Below are positions 17,575-25,896 of a stretch of 64,000 nt of DNA, one piece after another. Numbering within the stretch: position 1 is the stretch's first letter; every line of letters starts with the position of its first letter. The stretch comes from Sandaracinaceae bacterium. GTDB lineage: Bacteria; Myxococcota_A; Polyangia; Polyangiales; Houyiibacteriaceae. Position numbers and translations under genes: made by a program. The stretch lies in assembly GCA_016706685.1 (NCBI GenBank), contig JADJJE010000002.1, positions 457,735 through 521,734 on the forward strand, read 5' to 3'. The notes beneath the pieces were generated by a model that ran no database searches, was not told where the DNA came from, and saw only the letters and a list, made by a program, of their open reading frames with translations.

Positions 17575-20500
17575 TCACCAAATGGCGCGCACCCGTGCGT
17601 TGAGGGTGTCGATGAAGAGGATGTGCGACCCCCGCCACGCCTCCACGCCCTCGGGCTGGTCCACACGCGCGCTGCCGGCCGTCGTGCCGTCGCCCATGAA
17701 GCCACCCATCCCGCTCACGCCCGCGATGGTGGTGATGACGCCTCCCGTGATCCGCCGGAGCCGGTCGCGGCTCCGCTCCGCGATCACGATGGAACCATCG
17801 CCCAAGGCGGCGACCGGTCCGAGCTCGAGGTCCGCGGAGAGCGCGCCGACACTTTCTCCGGTCGCGTCCGCACCGCCGCCAGCAACGACCGTGAAGCTCC
17901 CGTCCGGCGCCACGCGGAGGATGGCGTACCGGTTGAAGTTGCTGATGTGCGTCAGCACATACACATCAACCGATCCTGGGATGGGGGCCACATACTTCAC
18001 GAGGCCGCTGACGAGGAGCGTGCCCGACACGTCACCCCCCGTGATCAACGTTCGGATCACGCCGGCTGTGTCGATGTACCGCACGGGGAGGCCCCCTCCG
18101 CCACTCTCGGGTGTGAGGTACACCACACCCGTGTCGCTCACCGCCAGGTCCACCACATTGTTGAGAGTCGCCAGCGTGGCTTGGTCCCCGTCACCGGTGT
18201 AGCTGCACGTGCCAGTCCCAGCGACGTGGTCGAGGAGGCCACTCGTGAGGTCCACGGACCAGACTCGGCAGCCGAACTCGAAGTAGAGGCGATTCACCGC
18301 AGGGTTGCCCGCGATCAGGATTCCCCCGATGGCCGAGAGGCCAACCGAGGTTGCTGCAGCCCCATCGCTCGCGAGTGTGAGCGAGCTGGCGCCCCCTCCC
18401 GCCAGGACGGTCGTCCGCCCACTGTTGCTGACGCGCAGGATCCGGTCGCCGGCTGTGTAGGCGAAGCTGCCATCTCCCAGCATGGCGAGCGAGTTGTACT
18501 GGCCCCCCACCGAGCCGCGCGCGTCTCTCGCGGGCCCCGGGACGCTCCCATAGGTGGTCGAGCCCGCGCCGTTGACCACCGTGAAGATGGTGCCCGCCGC
18601 CGGCGCCGTGCCCGTCAGCGCCGCCGTGGTGGAGGCCACTCCGAGCGACGCGAACTCCACCGTCTCGACGCCCAGCCCGAGGCCAGCACGCGGCGTGTAC
18701 GTGACCCGACCCATCGCATCCGTGACGCCCACGTAGCCGCTCGCGTCCGAATAGTTCGCCCCCGTGCTCACGCCCTCCGTGAACATCGACACGGTGCGCC
18801 CTGCGATGGGCATCCCCATGCCGTCCGTCAGCATCACCTCGATGGGCGCGCCGAAGGGCATGTGCAGCGCCGCGCTCTGCGTCCCGCCGGACATCACCGT
18901 GAGCGTGGGGCAGCCCAGCGCGCACGAGGAGTCGTCACAGTCGGCGTCCCCGTCGCAGTCATTGTCGAGCACGTCATTGCACACCTCGGTGGCGCCGGGC
19001 TTGGCCGCGAAGGCCGCGTCATTGCAGTCGGTGCTGTTGCTCACGAAGCCGGCTGGCGCGCCGCACGCGCTCATCATCATCGCGGGGTTGCCGAACCCAT
19101 CCATGTCCTGGTCGCGATACCAGACCGAGATGGTCGCGTCTTCGTCCACCGTCATGTCGCAGTCGTCGTCGGTGCCGAGCGTCGTGGTGCAGTCGTCGGC
19201 GCGGCCGGGGTTCCGCTGCGGGTTGGCGTCGCTGCAGTCGCTCCCGAGGGCCGCATGTCCGGCCGGTGCCACGCAGGCCAGCACGGCGGCGCCGGTCCCA
19301 TAGCCGTCGCTGTCGCCGTCGCTGTACCAGGCAGTGGGCATCACGGCCTCGTCCACCATGGAGTCGCAGTCGTCGTTGATGCCTGCGAGCCCCGTGCACG
19401 TGTCGCTGCGGCCCGGGTTCACCGCCACGCGCGACTCGTCGCAGTCCCCCGCCGTGGCCGTGTGCCCAGCCGGCGCCGCGCAGGCCAGCGTGGCCGCGCC
19501 GGCGCCAAAGCCATCACCGTCGGTGTCGCGGTACCACGCCGTGAGCATGGCGCCCTCGTCCACCATGCCGTCGCAGTCGTCGTCCACCAGCGCCACGCGC
19601 GTGCAGTCGTCCGGGACTGCCGGGTTGCGGGTGGCGCTGGCGTCGTCGCAGTCGCCCGCGGTTGCCACATGGCCAGACGGGATGACGCAGGCCATCAGCG
19701 CCGCGCCCGCACCGTAGCCGTCGTCGTCGTTGTCGCGGTAGTAGGTCCGCGGCGCCAGGTCTTCGTCCACCGACACGTCGCAGTCGTCGTCCACCCCGAT
19801 CGTCGTGCCGCAGTCGTCGGGCACGCCGGGATTCCGCGCCGCGCTGTTGTCGTTGCAGTCGCCGCCCAGCACGCTGGTGCCCACCGGCTGGGTGCAGCCC
19901 TCCATCGGCGCGCCGGCGCCGTAGCCATCGCCGTCACCGTCCGTGTAGAAGACGCGGGGGGCCAGCGTCTCGTCCGTCCGGCCGTCGCAGTCGTCATCCA
20001 CGGTGGCCAGCGCGGCGCAGTCGTCGAGGGCCGCGGGGTTCACGCGGGTGTCCGTGTCATCGCAGTCGCCCGAGCGTGTCGCGGTCGCCGCGTCGCTCTG
20101 GCAGGCCACGATGGCCGTGCCCGTGCCGTATCCGTCCCCGTCGGCGTCCGTGAAGAACGAGAGCGCGTTGCCGCCTTCGTCCACGTCCTCGTCGCAGTCG
20201 TCGTCCACTTGGGGCTGACCCCCACAGGCATCCGAGCGCCCCGGGTTCGTGGAGCCGTTCAGGTCGTCGCAGTCGCTCGCGTCCAGCACGCGTCCGGGAA
20301 TGACCGCGCACGAGCTGACCGTGGCGGCGGGGTCACCGAAGCCGTCGCCGTCCATGTCCGCATACCACGCGCGGTCGGCAGCGCCCTCGTCCACCATCGT
20401 GTCGCAGTCGTTGTCCCACACATCGCACAGCTCGAGCCCACCCGGCGCGATCGTCGGGTCGCGGTCGTTGCAGTCCGCGGTGGCCGCAGCGCAGGCCGCG

Positions 20501-21516
20501 TCCGGCACGCCATCGCTGTCGTCGTCCTCGAAGTCGTGGGCCCCGATCTTGAAGTCAGCGCGCCCACTGCAGTCGTCGTCCACCCCGTTGCAGCGCTCGC
20601 GCGCCGTGGGCGCCACGTTCGCGTCGCCATCGTTGCAGTCGCCCAGGCGAATGGCCCGGTTGGCCGGCGGCACGCACGAGTCCACCGGCAGCGCGTCGGC
20701 GCTGACCACGCCCCAGCCGTCGCCATCGGCGTCCACGTACCAGGGCACGGCCAGCGTGTGCTCGTCCGTGGCGCCGTCACAGTCGTTGTCGAGCACGTCG
20801 CAGATCTCGGGTGCCGTGGGCCGCACCGAGGCGCGCGTGTCGTCGCAGTCGCCGCTCCCGCTCGCGAAGCCCGGCGCGCCCGGACAGGCCAGCGCCGTGG
20901 ACGCCGTGATGCCCACCCCGTCGTGGTCGGCGTCGCGGAAGAGTTCCACCAGCAGGCCCTCGTCCACGGTCCCGTCGCAGTCGTTGTCGAGGCCGTCGCA
21001 CACCTCGGGCACGCTCGGGTTGGTGCCGCGCCGTGCGTCGTCGCAGTCCTGCCCACAGGCGGCGCCGTTGCAGCACAGCGCCGAGCTCACGCCGTCGCCG
21101 TCCACGTCGCGCTCGCCCACCGTGCTGGGGTCGCAGTCTTCGTCCACCCCCGCCCCGTCACACACCTCGGCGTTGCCCGGGAAGCGGCTCGCGTCGTCGT
21201 CGTCGCAATCGGCGCCTCCGCACACCACGGAGCGCACGCCATCGCCGTCGATGTCGGGGTTGCCGGTGCAGTCCGCGAAGCACTGCGCGGTGCTCTCTTC
21301 ACACAGGCCCACGGGGCAGCCCGCGCTCACCACACACCCCAGGCTGTCCGCGGCGTCGTCGTCGGGGCTGCAGCGCTCCACGCCGTTGCAGAAGAGGCCG
21401 TCGTCGCAGTCCGCTTGGCTGCTGCAGCGCACTGCAGCGTCGCCTCCGGGGGTCACTCCACCGCCGCCGCAGGCGGGCAGCGCCATGGCCAGCGCGACCA
21501 GCGCCGCGGCCCGCAT
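17575..21516 (-). CDS. giant MopE-like putative metal-binding lipoprotein with NHL-like C terminus
   Basis: 1313 residues from the ATG at 21516, chosen because a signal peptide with lipobox LPAC follows. After a Cys-rich start come about 12 repeats in which a DNDCDG-x2-DE motif alternates with G-DC(D/N)D, the putative metal-binding motif of MopE-type proteins. They are Asp-rich and probably bind calcium. Around residues 870-960 a Big/Ig-like segment appears (LTDGMGMPIAGRTVSMFTEG). The last 330 residues look like an NHL-type propeller (GDGSFAYTAGDRILRVSN, ARVDQPEGVEAWRG). It is probably a surface lipoprotein. A conserved repeat module lies in its upstream region. Confidence 0.88.
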   Translation of the reverse strand: MRAAALVALAMALPACGGGGVTPGGDAAVRCSSQADCDDGLFCNGVERCSPDDDAADSLGCVVSAGCPVGLCEESTAQCFADCTGNPDIDGDGVRSVVCGGADCDDDDASRFPGNAEVCDGAGVDEDCDPSTVGERDVDGDGVSSALCCNGAACGQDCDDARRGTNPSVPEVCDGLDNDCDGTVDEGLLVELFRDADHDGVGITASTALACPGAPGFASGSGDCDDTRASVRPTAPEICDVLDNDCDGATDEHTLAVPWYVDADGDGWGVVSADALPVDSCVPPANRAIRLGDCNDGDANVAPTARERCNGVDDDCSGRADFKIGAHDFEDDDSDGVPDAACAAATADCNDRDPTIAPGGLELCDVWDNDCDTMVDEGAADRAWYADMDGDGFGDPAATVSSCAVIPGRVLDASDCDDLNGSTNPGRSDACGGQPQVDDDCDEDVDEGGNALSFFTDADGDGYGTGTAIVACQSDAATATRSGDCDDTDTRVNPAALDDCAALATVDDDCDGRTDETLAPRVFYTDGDGDGYGAGAPMEGCTQPVGTSVLGGDCNDNSAARNPGVPDDCGTTIGVDDDCDVSVDEDLAPRTYYRDNDDDGYGAGAALMACVIPSGHVATAGDCDDASATRNPAVPDDCTRVALVDDDCDGMVDEGAMLTAWYRDTDGDGFGAGAATLACAAPAGHTATAGDCDESRVAVNPGRSDTCTGLAGINDDCDSMVDEAVMPTAWYSDGDSDGYGTGAAVLACVAPAGHAALGSDCSDANPQRNPGRADDCTTTLGTDDDCDMTVDEDATISVWYRDQDMDGFGNPAMMMSACGAPAGFVSNSTDCNDAAFAAKPGATEVCNDVLDNDCDGDADCDDSSCALGCPTLTVMSGGTQSAALHMPFGAPIEVMLTDGMGMPIAGRTVSMFTEGVSTGANYSDASGYVGVTDAMGRVTYTPRAGLGLGVETVEFASLGVASTTAALTGTAPAAGTIFTVVNGAGSTTYGSVPGPARDARGSVGGQYNSLAMLGDGSFAYTAGDRILRVSNSGRTTVLAGGGASSLTLASDGAAATSVGLSAIGGILIAGNPAVNRLYFEFGCRVWSVDLTSGLLDHVAGTGTCSYTGDGDQATLATLNNVVDLAVSDTGVVYLTPESGGGGLPVRYIDTAGVIRTLITGGDVSGTLLVSGLVKYVAPIPGSVDVYVLTHISNFNRYAILRVAPDGSFTVVAGGGADATGESVGALSADLELGPVAALGDGSIVIAERSRDRLRRITGGVITTIAGVSGMGGFMGDGTTAGSARVDQPEGVEAWRGSHILFIDTLNARVRAIW

Positions 21517-21550
21517 GAAAGAACCCACCCCTGAATCCCCAGAAAATGAC

Positions 21551-21565
21551 GTGCCCAAGAACCCA
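21551..21565. repeat. 15-bp repeat GTGCCCAAGAACCCA, copy 1
   Basis: An identical 15-mer occurs at 23645-23659. Both copies lie upstream of a minus-strand lipoprotein gene (here 35 bases before the start at 21516) and near a GAATAAGG pair. Confidence 0.7.
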
Positions 21566-21660
21566 CCTCTTCCACGGCGTTGCTGCGCCCGCCGCCCACG
21601 TCTGTGGCCGGCGTGGTCGAGGATAGACCTTCTAGCCAGACATCAACACGGTGGATGTTT

Positions 21661-21679
21661 GAATAAGGAGCGAATAAGG
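21661..21679. promoter_or_regulatory. GAATAAGG direct repeat pair, 11-bp period, copy 1
   Basis: GAATAAGG-AGC-GAATAAGG. Two identical 8-mers one helical turn apart form an AT-rich island in the 245-base gap between the divergent MopE-like (start 21516) and secreted-protein (start 21762) genes. Direct repeats spaced 11 bp are the typical target of SARP/OmpR-type winged-helix proteins. The same arrangement occurs at 23700. Confidence 0.6.
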
Positions 21680-21761
21680 TCGTCCACCACCGCCGCGGCG
21701 TACGTTGAGCGCCGTCCCCTCGCGGCGCGGGCGGGCGAGACAATACCAAGGGAGAACAGTC

Positions 21762-23039
21762 ATGGTAAACGTGAAGCGGGTTGCGAGCTGGGGCCTCATG
21801 GTGGCCCTCGCATGGGGGTCTCAGGCGGACGGTGCATCGGCGCAGTTCAACCGCTTTGCGCGGTCACTCCGCTACAACAACGGGGACGTCACATCCACGC
21901 CGGTGTCGGGGCGCACCGGAACGCCGCGCGCACTGAACACAGGCACCGAGCCGCTGCCCATCGCGGGCGTCGCGTTCATCAACTCCGGCAACAATACCTG
22001 CATCGTCAAGTCGCGCACCCGGGGGCCGGGCGTAGTGTCGAACTACGACTTCGAGCGCAGCGCTCCGTCGTGCATGTCAGTGACTGCCGGCGTGGTCACC
22101 CGCAGCGTCGACGCCCCTGCGGCCACCTTCATCACGGGCCTCGAGGTCTGCCTGCCGAACACCCCGGACACCACCACCGGCGACCGTATCGCGGGGGTGC
22201 GCATCCACCTCTCGCGCGTGGAGGCCGACGGCACCGTGGTCTCCATGAACAGCAGCGAGTCGGCGGTGACGCCCGACTGCGCCAACTGGCAGCCGCGCGT
22301 GGACTGCCCCGCCAACAGCCTGGCCGTGAACGTGCTCGCCCAGACCAACCCACAGGGCGTGATTCGTGGCGGCCTGGCGCTCAGCTGCGCCGCGCTCGTC
22401 GGTCCACCGCTGCGCGCACCGCTCGATGGCACCAACTGGGGCATCAACCTCACCCCACGGGTGGTTGGCGCGGGCTTCACCGGGCCCAGTGGTGCCACGC
22501 TGCGGCGCATCGAGTCCGACGGCATCGTGCAGTCGGCGGTGGTCGGCCGTGGCTCGGACGGCAAGGTCTGCGCGGTCCAATTGGTGGTCCGCACCGTCAC
22601 GCGGGGGGCGAACCAGGGCCGGGCTCGGCTCTATGGTGAGATGCTGCGTACGGGACTGTGTGCCCAAGCGGGTCAGCCGGTGGTGTGGTCGGAGCCAGGT
22701 CCCATCGAGAGCAACGACGCGCTGATCAATCGCATCAGCGCACACCGCAGCATCGCCGCACCGGGCGCGGGCACCAGCGTCTCCGTGGAGGACGGTCGCT
22801 TGGTGGTCCGGACGGCCGACGGGGCCGGGCTCGCCTACGAGAACGTGCCGCCACCGGTTCCAGGCCTCGTCAATCCCCAGGCCGACGTGACGCACACGCG
22901 TCACTGCCCGTCCGACCACGTGGTGACGGGCGTGATCCTGTACGAGGTCAACGGCGCGTACATCGACCAGAACGTCAGCTGCTCCCCCATCGACCGCCCG
23001 GCCCAGCTCACCAGCGGCACGCGCGTCCGCCCGCGCTAG
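21762..23039 (+). CDS. secreted protein of unknown function
   Basis: 425 residues from the ATG at 21762, preceded by AAGGGAGAA at a good distance; longer in-frame starts lack a signal. A signal peptide (VKRVASWGLMVALAWGSQADGASA) is followed by an extracellular protein with several Cys pairs (NTCIVKSR, SCMSV, CLPNTPD, CPSDHVVTGV). CPSDHVVTGV resembles motifs in secreted proteins of unknown fold. No domain is recognised. It is divergent from the MopE-like gene, sharing the repeat-bearing gap, and is followed by a fragment resembling the 3' end of the pseudokinase gene. Confidence 0.75.
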   Translation: MVNVKRVASWGLMVALAWGSQADGASAQFNRFARSLRYNNGDVTSTPVSGRTGTPRALNTGTEPLPIAGVAFINSGNNTCIVKSRTRGPGVVSNYDFERSAPSCMSVTAGVVTRSVDAPAATFITGLEVCLPNTPDTTTGDRIAGVRIHLSRVEADGTVVSMNSSESAVTPDCANWQPRVDCPANSLAVNVLAQTNPQGVIRGGLALSCAALVGPPLRAPLDGTNWGINLTPRVVGAGFTGPSGATLRRIESDGIVQSAVVGRGSDGKVCAVQLVVRTVTRGANQGRARLYGEMLRTGLCAQAGQPVVWSEPGPIESNDALINRISAHRSIAAPGAGTSVSVEDGRLVVRTADGAGLAYENVPPPVPGLVNPQADVTHTRHCPSDHVVTGVILYEVNGAYIDQNVSCSPIDRPAQLTSGTRVRPR

Positions 23040-23045
23040 CCCACA

Positions 23046-23102
23046 CCGTCAGTCGTCGACCAGCGTGCACGCCACGCTGGTCGCGATGCCGTACCCCGCC
23101 GC
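23046..23102 (-). pseudogene. relic of a paralogue of the pseudokinase-wHTH gene (3' tail only)
   Basis: These 57 bases match 23729-23785 with two mismatches. On the minus strand they encode GYGIATSVACTLVDD plus stop, against GYRIATSVECTLVDD plus stop at the end of the gene at 23732-24943. Nothing further upstream of the relic resembles that gene. It is best read as the remains of a second copy. Confidence 0.75.
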
Positions 23103-23116
23103 GCGGGCCATGGGCA

Positions 23117-23515
23117 TCAGTCGGCAAGCGTCGCCAGGCCTGCGGCGGCCGCTTCGGAGTGCCAGGTGTTTCCATCCGTTCGGCACTGGGACGACTGAGT
23201 GCCCGCGCTGTAAGGACTGCCCGCGTAGTTCACGTAGTTCCCGTAGTAGAACTCCTCTGGGCCCATCGTGTCCTCACAGGCTCCCTTTAGGTCGGCCGTC
23301 GGGCAACCGCCCGTGCGCACCGTTCCCTGGCAACTCGCCTGGGCACTCTCGAGAGTTTGGTTCCCACTCGCTTGGTAGATGTGGCAGATGCCCCGCGTTG
23401 CCGACTCATCGCACGCGTAGGAGCCGCTTGGGGGCGGCCATGTGAGGTCCTCACCGAAGCCGCAACCTGGAAAGGCAAGGACGGCAAAGATCATGACGAT
23501 TGAAGGACGTTTCAT
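23117..23515 (-). CDS. small secreted lipoprotein
   Basis: 132 residues from the ATG at 23515 with AGGAGA upstream. The signal peptide ends in the lipobox FPGC. The mature part has six Cys (YACDE, GICHIY, ASCQG, TGGCP, GACED, SQCRT), consistent with three disulfides, and is rich in Tyr, Gly and Ser. No family is recognised. It lies between the paralogue relic and the second GAATAAGG pair, downstream of and in the same direction as the pseudokinase-wHTH gene. Confidence 0.72.
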   Translation of the reverse strand: MKRPSIVMIFAVLAFPGCGFGEDLTWPPPSGSYACDESATRGICHIYQASGNQTLESAQASCQGTVRTGGCPTADLKGACEDTMGPEEFYYGNYVNYAGSPYSAGTQSSQCRTDGNTWHSEAAAAGLATLAD

Positions 23516-23644
23516 GCGTTGTCTCCTGAAGGTCTACTGGCGTTCTCGCGGTTTGGTGATTTCGACGACCCCGCGAAACCACTCTTCACGCCCACTGCCG
23601 CCTTGCCCCGTCACATTGCCCCAGACGACGCCGTTCTCATTCGA

Positions 23645-23659
23645 GTGCCCAAGAACCCA
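23645..23659. repeat. 15-bp repeat GTGCCCAAGAACCCA, copy 2
   Basis: Identical to 21551-21565. It lies 130 bases before the start of the small lipoprotein gene and 40 bases from the second GAATAAGG pair. Confidence 0.7.
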
Positions 23660-23699
23660 GGATACATCGATCTCACGCCCCCTCGACATGTGTGGGAGG

Positions 23700-23718
23700 G
23701 AATAAGGTCCGAATAAGG
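23700..23718. promoter_or_regulatory. GAATAAGG direct repeat pair, 11-bp period, copy 2
   Basis: GAATAAGG-TCC-GAATAAGG, with the same 8-mers and spacing as at 21661. It sits between the stop of the pseudokinase-wHTH gene (23732) and the start of the small lipoprotein gene (23515). It would be upstream of the latter. Confidence 0.6.
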
Positions 23719-23731
23719 TTGTCGATCGCCG

Positions 23732-24943
23732 TCAGTCGTCGACCAGCGTGCACTCCACGCTGGTCGCGATGCGGTACCCCGCCGCCGAGTGCTCGAGGTC
23801 CTCCGCCAGCCCCGCGCGCCGCAGCCCGCTGATGGCCACGTACACCCGGTTGGCCGCCGCGCTCGGCATGATCCGTTCCCCCGGCCAGCACGCTGCGCAC
23901 AGCGCCATCACGTCCAGTGACGCCCCCGGGTTGTCGATTCGCTGGCGCACCAGCACCACCAGCATGCGCGCCAGCACCGTTCGGCGCGCGAGATCCACGC
24001 GTGGACCCTGGCCACGCTCCAGGAACGCGCCTGTCACGCTGGTCCGCAGCGGCGGCCGTGCCGCATGGTCGACCGGGCCGTAGGCTTTCGCCAGCGTGAG
24101 CGCGACGCGGTTCTCGAACGCGGCCGGGTCCGGGCGGCAGCCGATCAGCTCGCGCACCCGGTTGGAGACCTCGATGGTCTCCTCCACCGAGGCCCGCTCG
24201 TTGGGGTTGGCGTGCACCACGTGGCGCTCGATCCAGATGATGCGCCGCACCAGCTCGATGTCCTCGCTCAGCGAGTTGCCCGAGATGGCGCGCGCGATGG
24301 ACGTGTTGATGTCCACGAACGCCAGCATGCCGCGCAGCAGCATCAGCACCGCCACGAAGTCGCTGCGCTCGCTGGCCTCGCCGCCCACCGAGATCTCGGG
24401 GGCCTGGAAGAAGCGCGTGCGGGCCACGAGCGCGCCATGCTCGTCCTGCACGGCGGTGTTGTGTCCAAGCCCCACCAGCCAGAAGCGCCCGTCGCGCGCG
24501 AAGAGCAGGTTGCCAAAGCACAGCGTGCCGATGAAGCGCGCCGCCGGGTCACGGCCGGGCTCTCGCGCGCTCGCCAGCAACGCGTCCCGCACGGTCACGA
24601 TGAAGCCGTCCGCCTCGGAGTGCGTGGCCCGCGAGCGAGCATCGGCGCCCACGCGAACGAGCCCGTCGAGGTCCACGCAGGCGGGCACGTCCAGCACCAC
24701 CATGCCGTCCGCGAGGAAGTCTTCCCCCTCGAGGGTGGGGGCGATGGCGGGATGCGGCGGGAGCGCGTGCGCTTGCATCAACCGTCGGAGTGCCCTCTCC
24801 GAAGCGGGTGTTCGGCGCAGCGCCTCCACCAGCACCACCGAACGCTGGGTGTGCCGGTCGCGCGCCGAGGAGAGGCGAAAGGCCGAGGTGGCCGAGATCG
24901 GGGCTAGCTCACCGAACCGCAGGTTGCGGCCAGTCATGACCAT
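23732..24943 (-). CDS. pseudokinase with C-terminal winged-helix DNA-binding domain
   Basis: 403 residues. The first 250 resemble a protein kinase: VVLVEAL in the ATP-lysine region, FGNLLFARDGRFWLVGLG in the catalytic loop to DFG region, then QAPEIS and SERSDFVAV as APE and helix F. Key residues are gone: HRD is replaced by TLCFGN and DFG by GLG, so activity is unlikely. The last 75 residues (MALCAACWPGERIMPSAAANRVYVAISGLRRAGL...GYRIA) fit a SARP/OmpR-type winged helix. It is inferred to be a ligand- or partner-sensing transcription factor. The nearby 11-bp-period direct repeats are candidate targets. Confidence 0.7.
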   Translation of the reverse strand: MVMTGRNLRFGELAPISATSAFRLSSARDRHTQRSVVLVEALRRTPASERALRRLMQAHALPPHPAIAPTLEGEDFLADGMVVLDVPACVDLDGLVRVGADARSRATHSEADGFIVTVRDALLASAREPGRDPAARFIGTLCFGNLLFARDGRFWLVGLGHNTAVQDEHGALVARTRFFQAPEISVGGEASERSDFVAVLMLLRGMLAFVDINTSIARAISGNSLSEDIELVRRIIWIERHVVHANPNERASVEETIEVSNRVRELIGCRPDPAAFENRVALTLAKAYGPVDHAARPPLRTSVTGAFLERGQGPRVDLARRTVLARMLVVLVRQRIDNPGASLDVMALCAACWPGERIMPSAAANRVYVAISGLRRAGLAEDLEHSAAGYRIATSVECTLVDD

Positions 24944-25107
24944 GAGAGGGGATGCCTTCGACTGGTTGGCGTGGGGGTCTCCAGACGCGCGATGGTCGCG
25001 ATCTCTTCAATCGGCGTCAACGTTGGGATGAGGCGTCACACGCGCGTTACCGTGACCAACTGGTCCGTGGCGGACGGGGGTCCGCTTGCTACCCTCCCCC
25101 CGACACG

Positions 25108-25896
25108 ATGTTCGACTTCTTCCGTCGGCTGCTCGGCGAGCCAGCTCCTCAGCCCATCCCCGATGCGCTCTGGGACGACGTCTTCGCGGGCATCGTGTGG
25201 TTCGACGACCTCACCGAAGGGGAGCGCGCGCGGCTGCGCGAGTTCGCCGCGCGCTTCCTGGCCACCAAGAAGTTCGTGGGGGCCGGCGGGCTGCAGGTCA
25301 CACCTGCCATGGCGCTCACCATCGCCATGCTGGCCTCGTGGCCCGTGCTGCACCTCGGCTTCCGAGAGCTGGGTGGCTGGACCAGCGTCATCGTCTACCC
25401 CGGGGGCTTCCGTGCCCAGCGGCGCGACGAGTGCGACGAGACGGGGGTGATCTCCGAGTACACCGAGGACCTGGTCGGCGAGGCGTGGGAGAAGGGGCCG
25501 CTGATCGTGTCGTGGTCGGAGATCGAAGAAGACCTGGCCAACCCGGACGACGGAACGTGCGTGGTGCTGCACGAGGTGGCCCACAAGCTGGACGCACGCA
25601 GCGGCGAGATCAACGGCGCGCCAGCCTTGCCGCCCGCCATCCCGTTCGAGCACTGGCTGGCCGTGCTGCAGCAGGCGTTCGAGGCCCTCGGCGACTTGGT
25701 GGAGGCGGACCGCGAGGACGAGAGTCTGGTGGACCCGTACGCGGCGACGGCCCCCGAGGAGTTCTTCGCGGTGTGCTCGGAGTACTTTTTCGTGCGCCCC
25801 GACCTGCTCGAGGAGCAGTTCCCGGACTTCGCGCGGCTGCTGCGCCTCTACTACCTGCCGCACTCCGTCAGCGGCAGTACTCGTCCGTCGTCGTGA
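25108..25896 (+). CDS. mtfA: MtfA-like M90 zinc metallopeptidase
   Basis: 262 residues from the ATG at 25108, which gives the usual MtfA length; the frame is open further upstream. The zinc motif is HEVAHKLD (HExxH), followed by DPYAATAPEEFFAVCSEYFF, which supplies the third ligand region. The N-terminal WDDVFAGIVWFDDLTEGERARLRE and the HLGFRELGGWTSVIVYPGGF segments are family-typical. In enterics MtfA binds the repressor Mlc. Here the substrate is unknown. Its 3' end overlaps the convergent lipoprotein gene by 29 bases. Confidence 0.9.
   Translation: MFDFFRRLLGEPAPQPIPDALWDDVFAGIVWFDDLTEGERARLREFAARFLATKKFVGAGGLQVTPAMALTIAMLASWPVLHLGFRELGGWTSVIVYPGGFRAQRRDECDETGVISEYTEDLVGEAWEKGPLIVSWSEIEEDLANPDDGTCVVLHEVAHKLDARSGEINGAPALPPAIPFEHWLAVLQQAFEALGDLVEADREDESLVDPYAATAPEEFFAVCSEYFFVRPDLLEEQFPDFARLLRLYYLPHSVSGSTRPSS

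Noticed and set aside
19000..21450. Regularly spaced repeats that might be a tandem DNA array
   Set aside because: They are explained by DCDD/DNDCDG codons of the MopE-like protein.
17536..21534. A 1332-codon open frame on the + strand opposite the MopE-like gene
   Set aside because: It is the antisense shadow of a GC-rich, Asp-repeat gene. It has no signal, domain or start, and is Arg/His/Val-rich.
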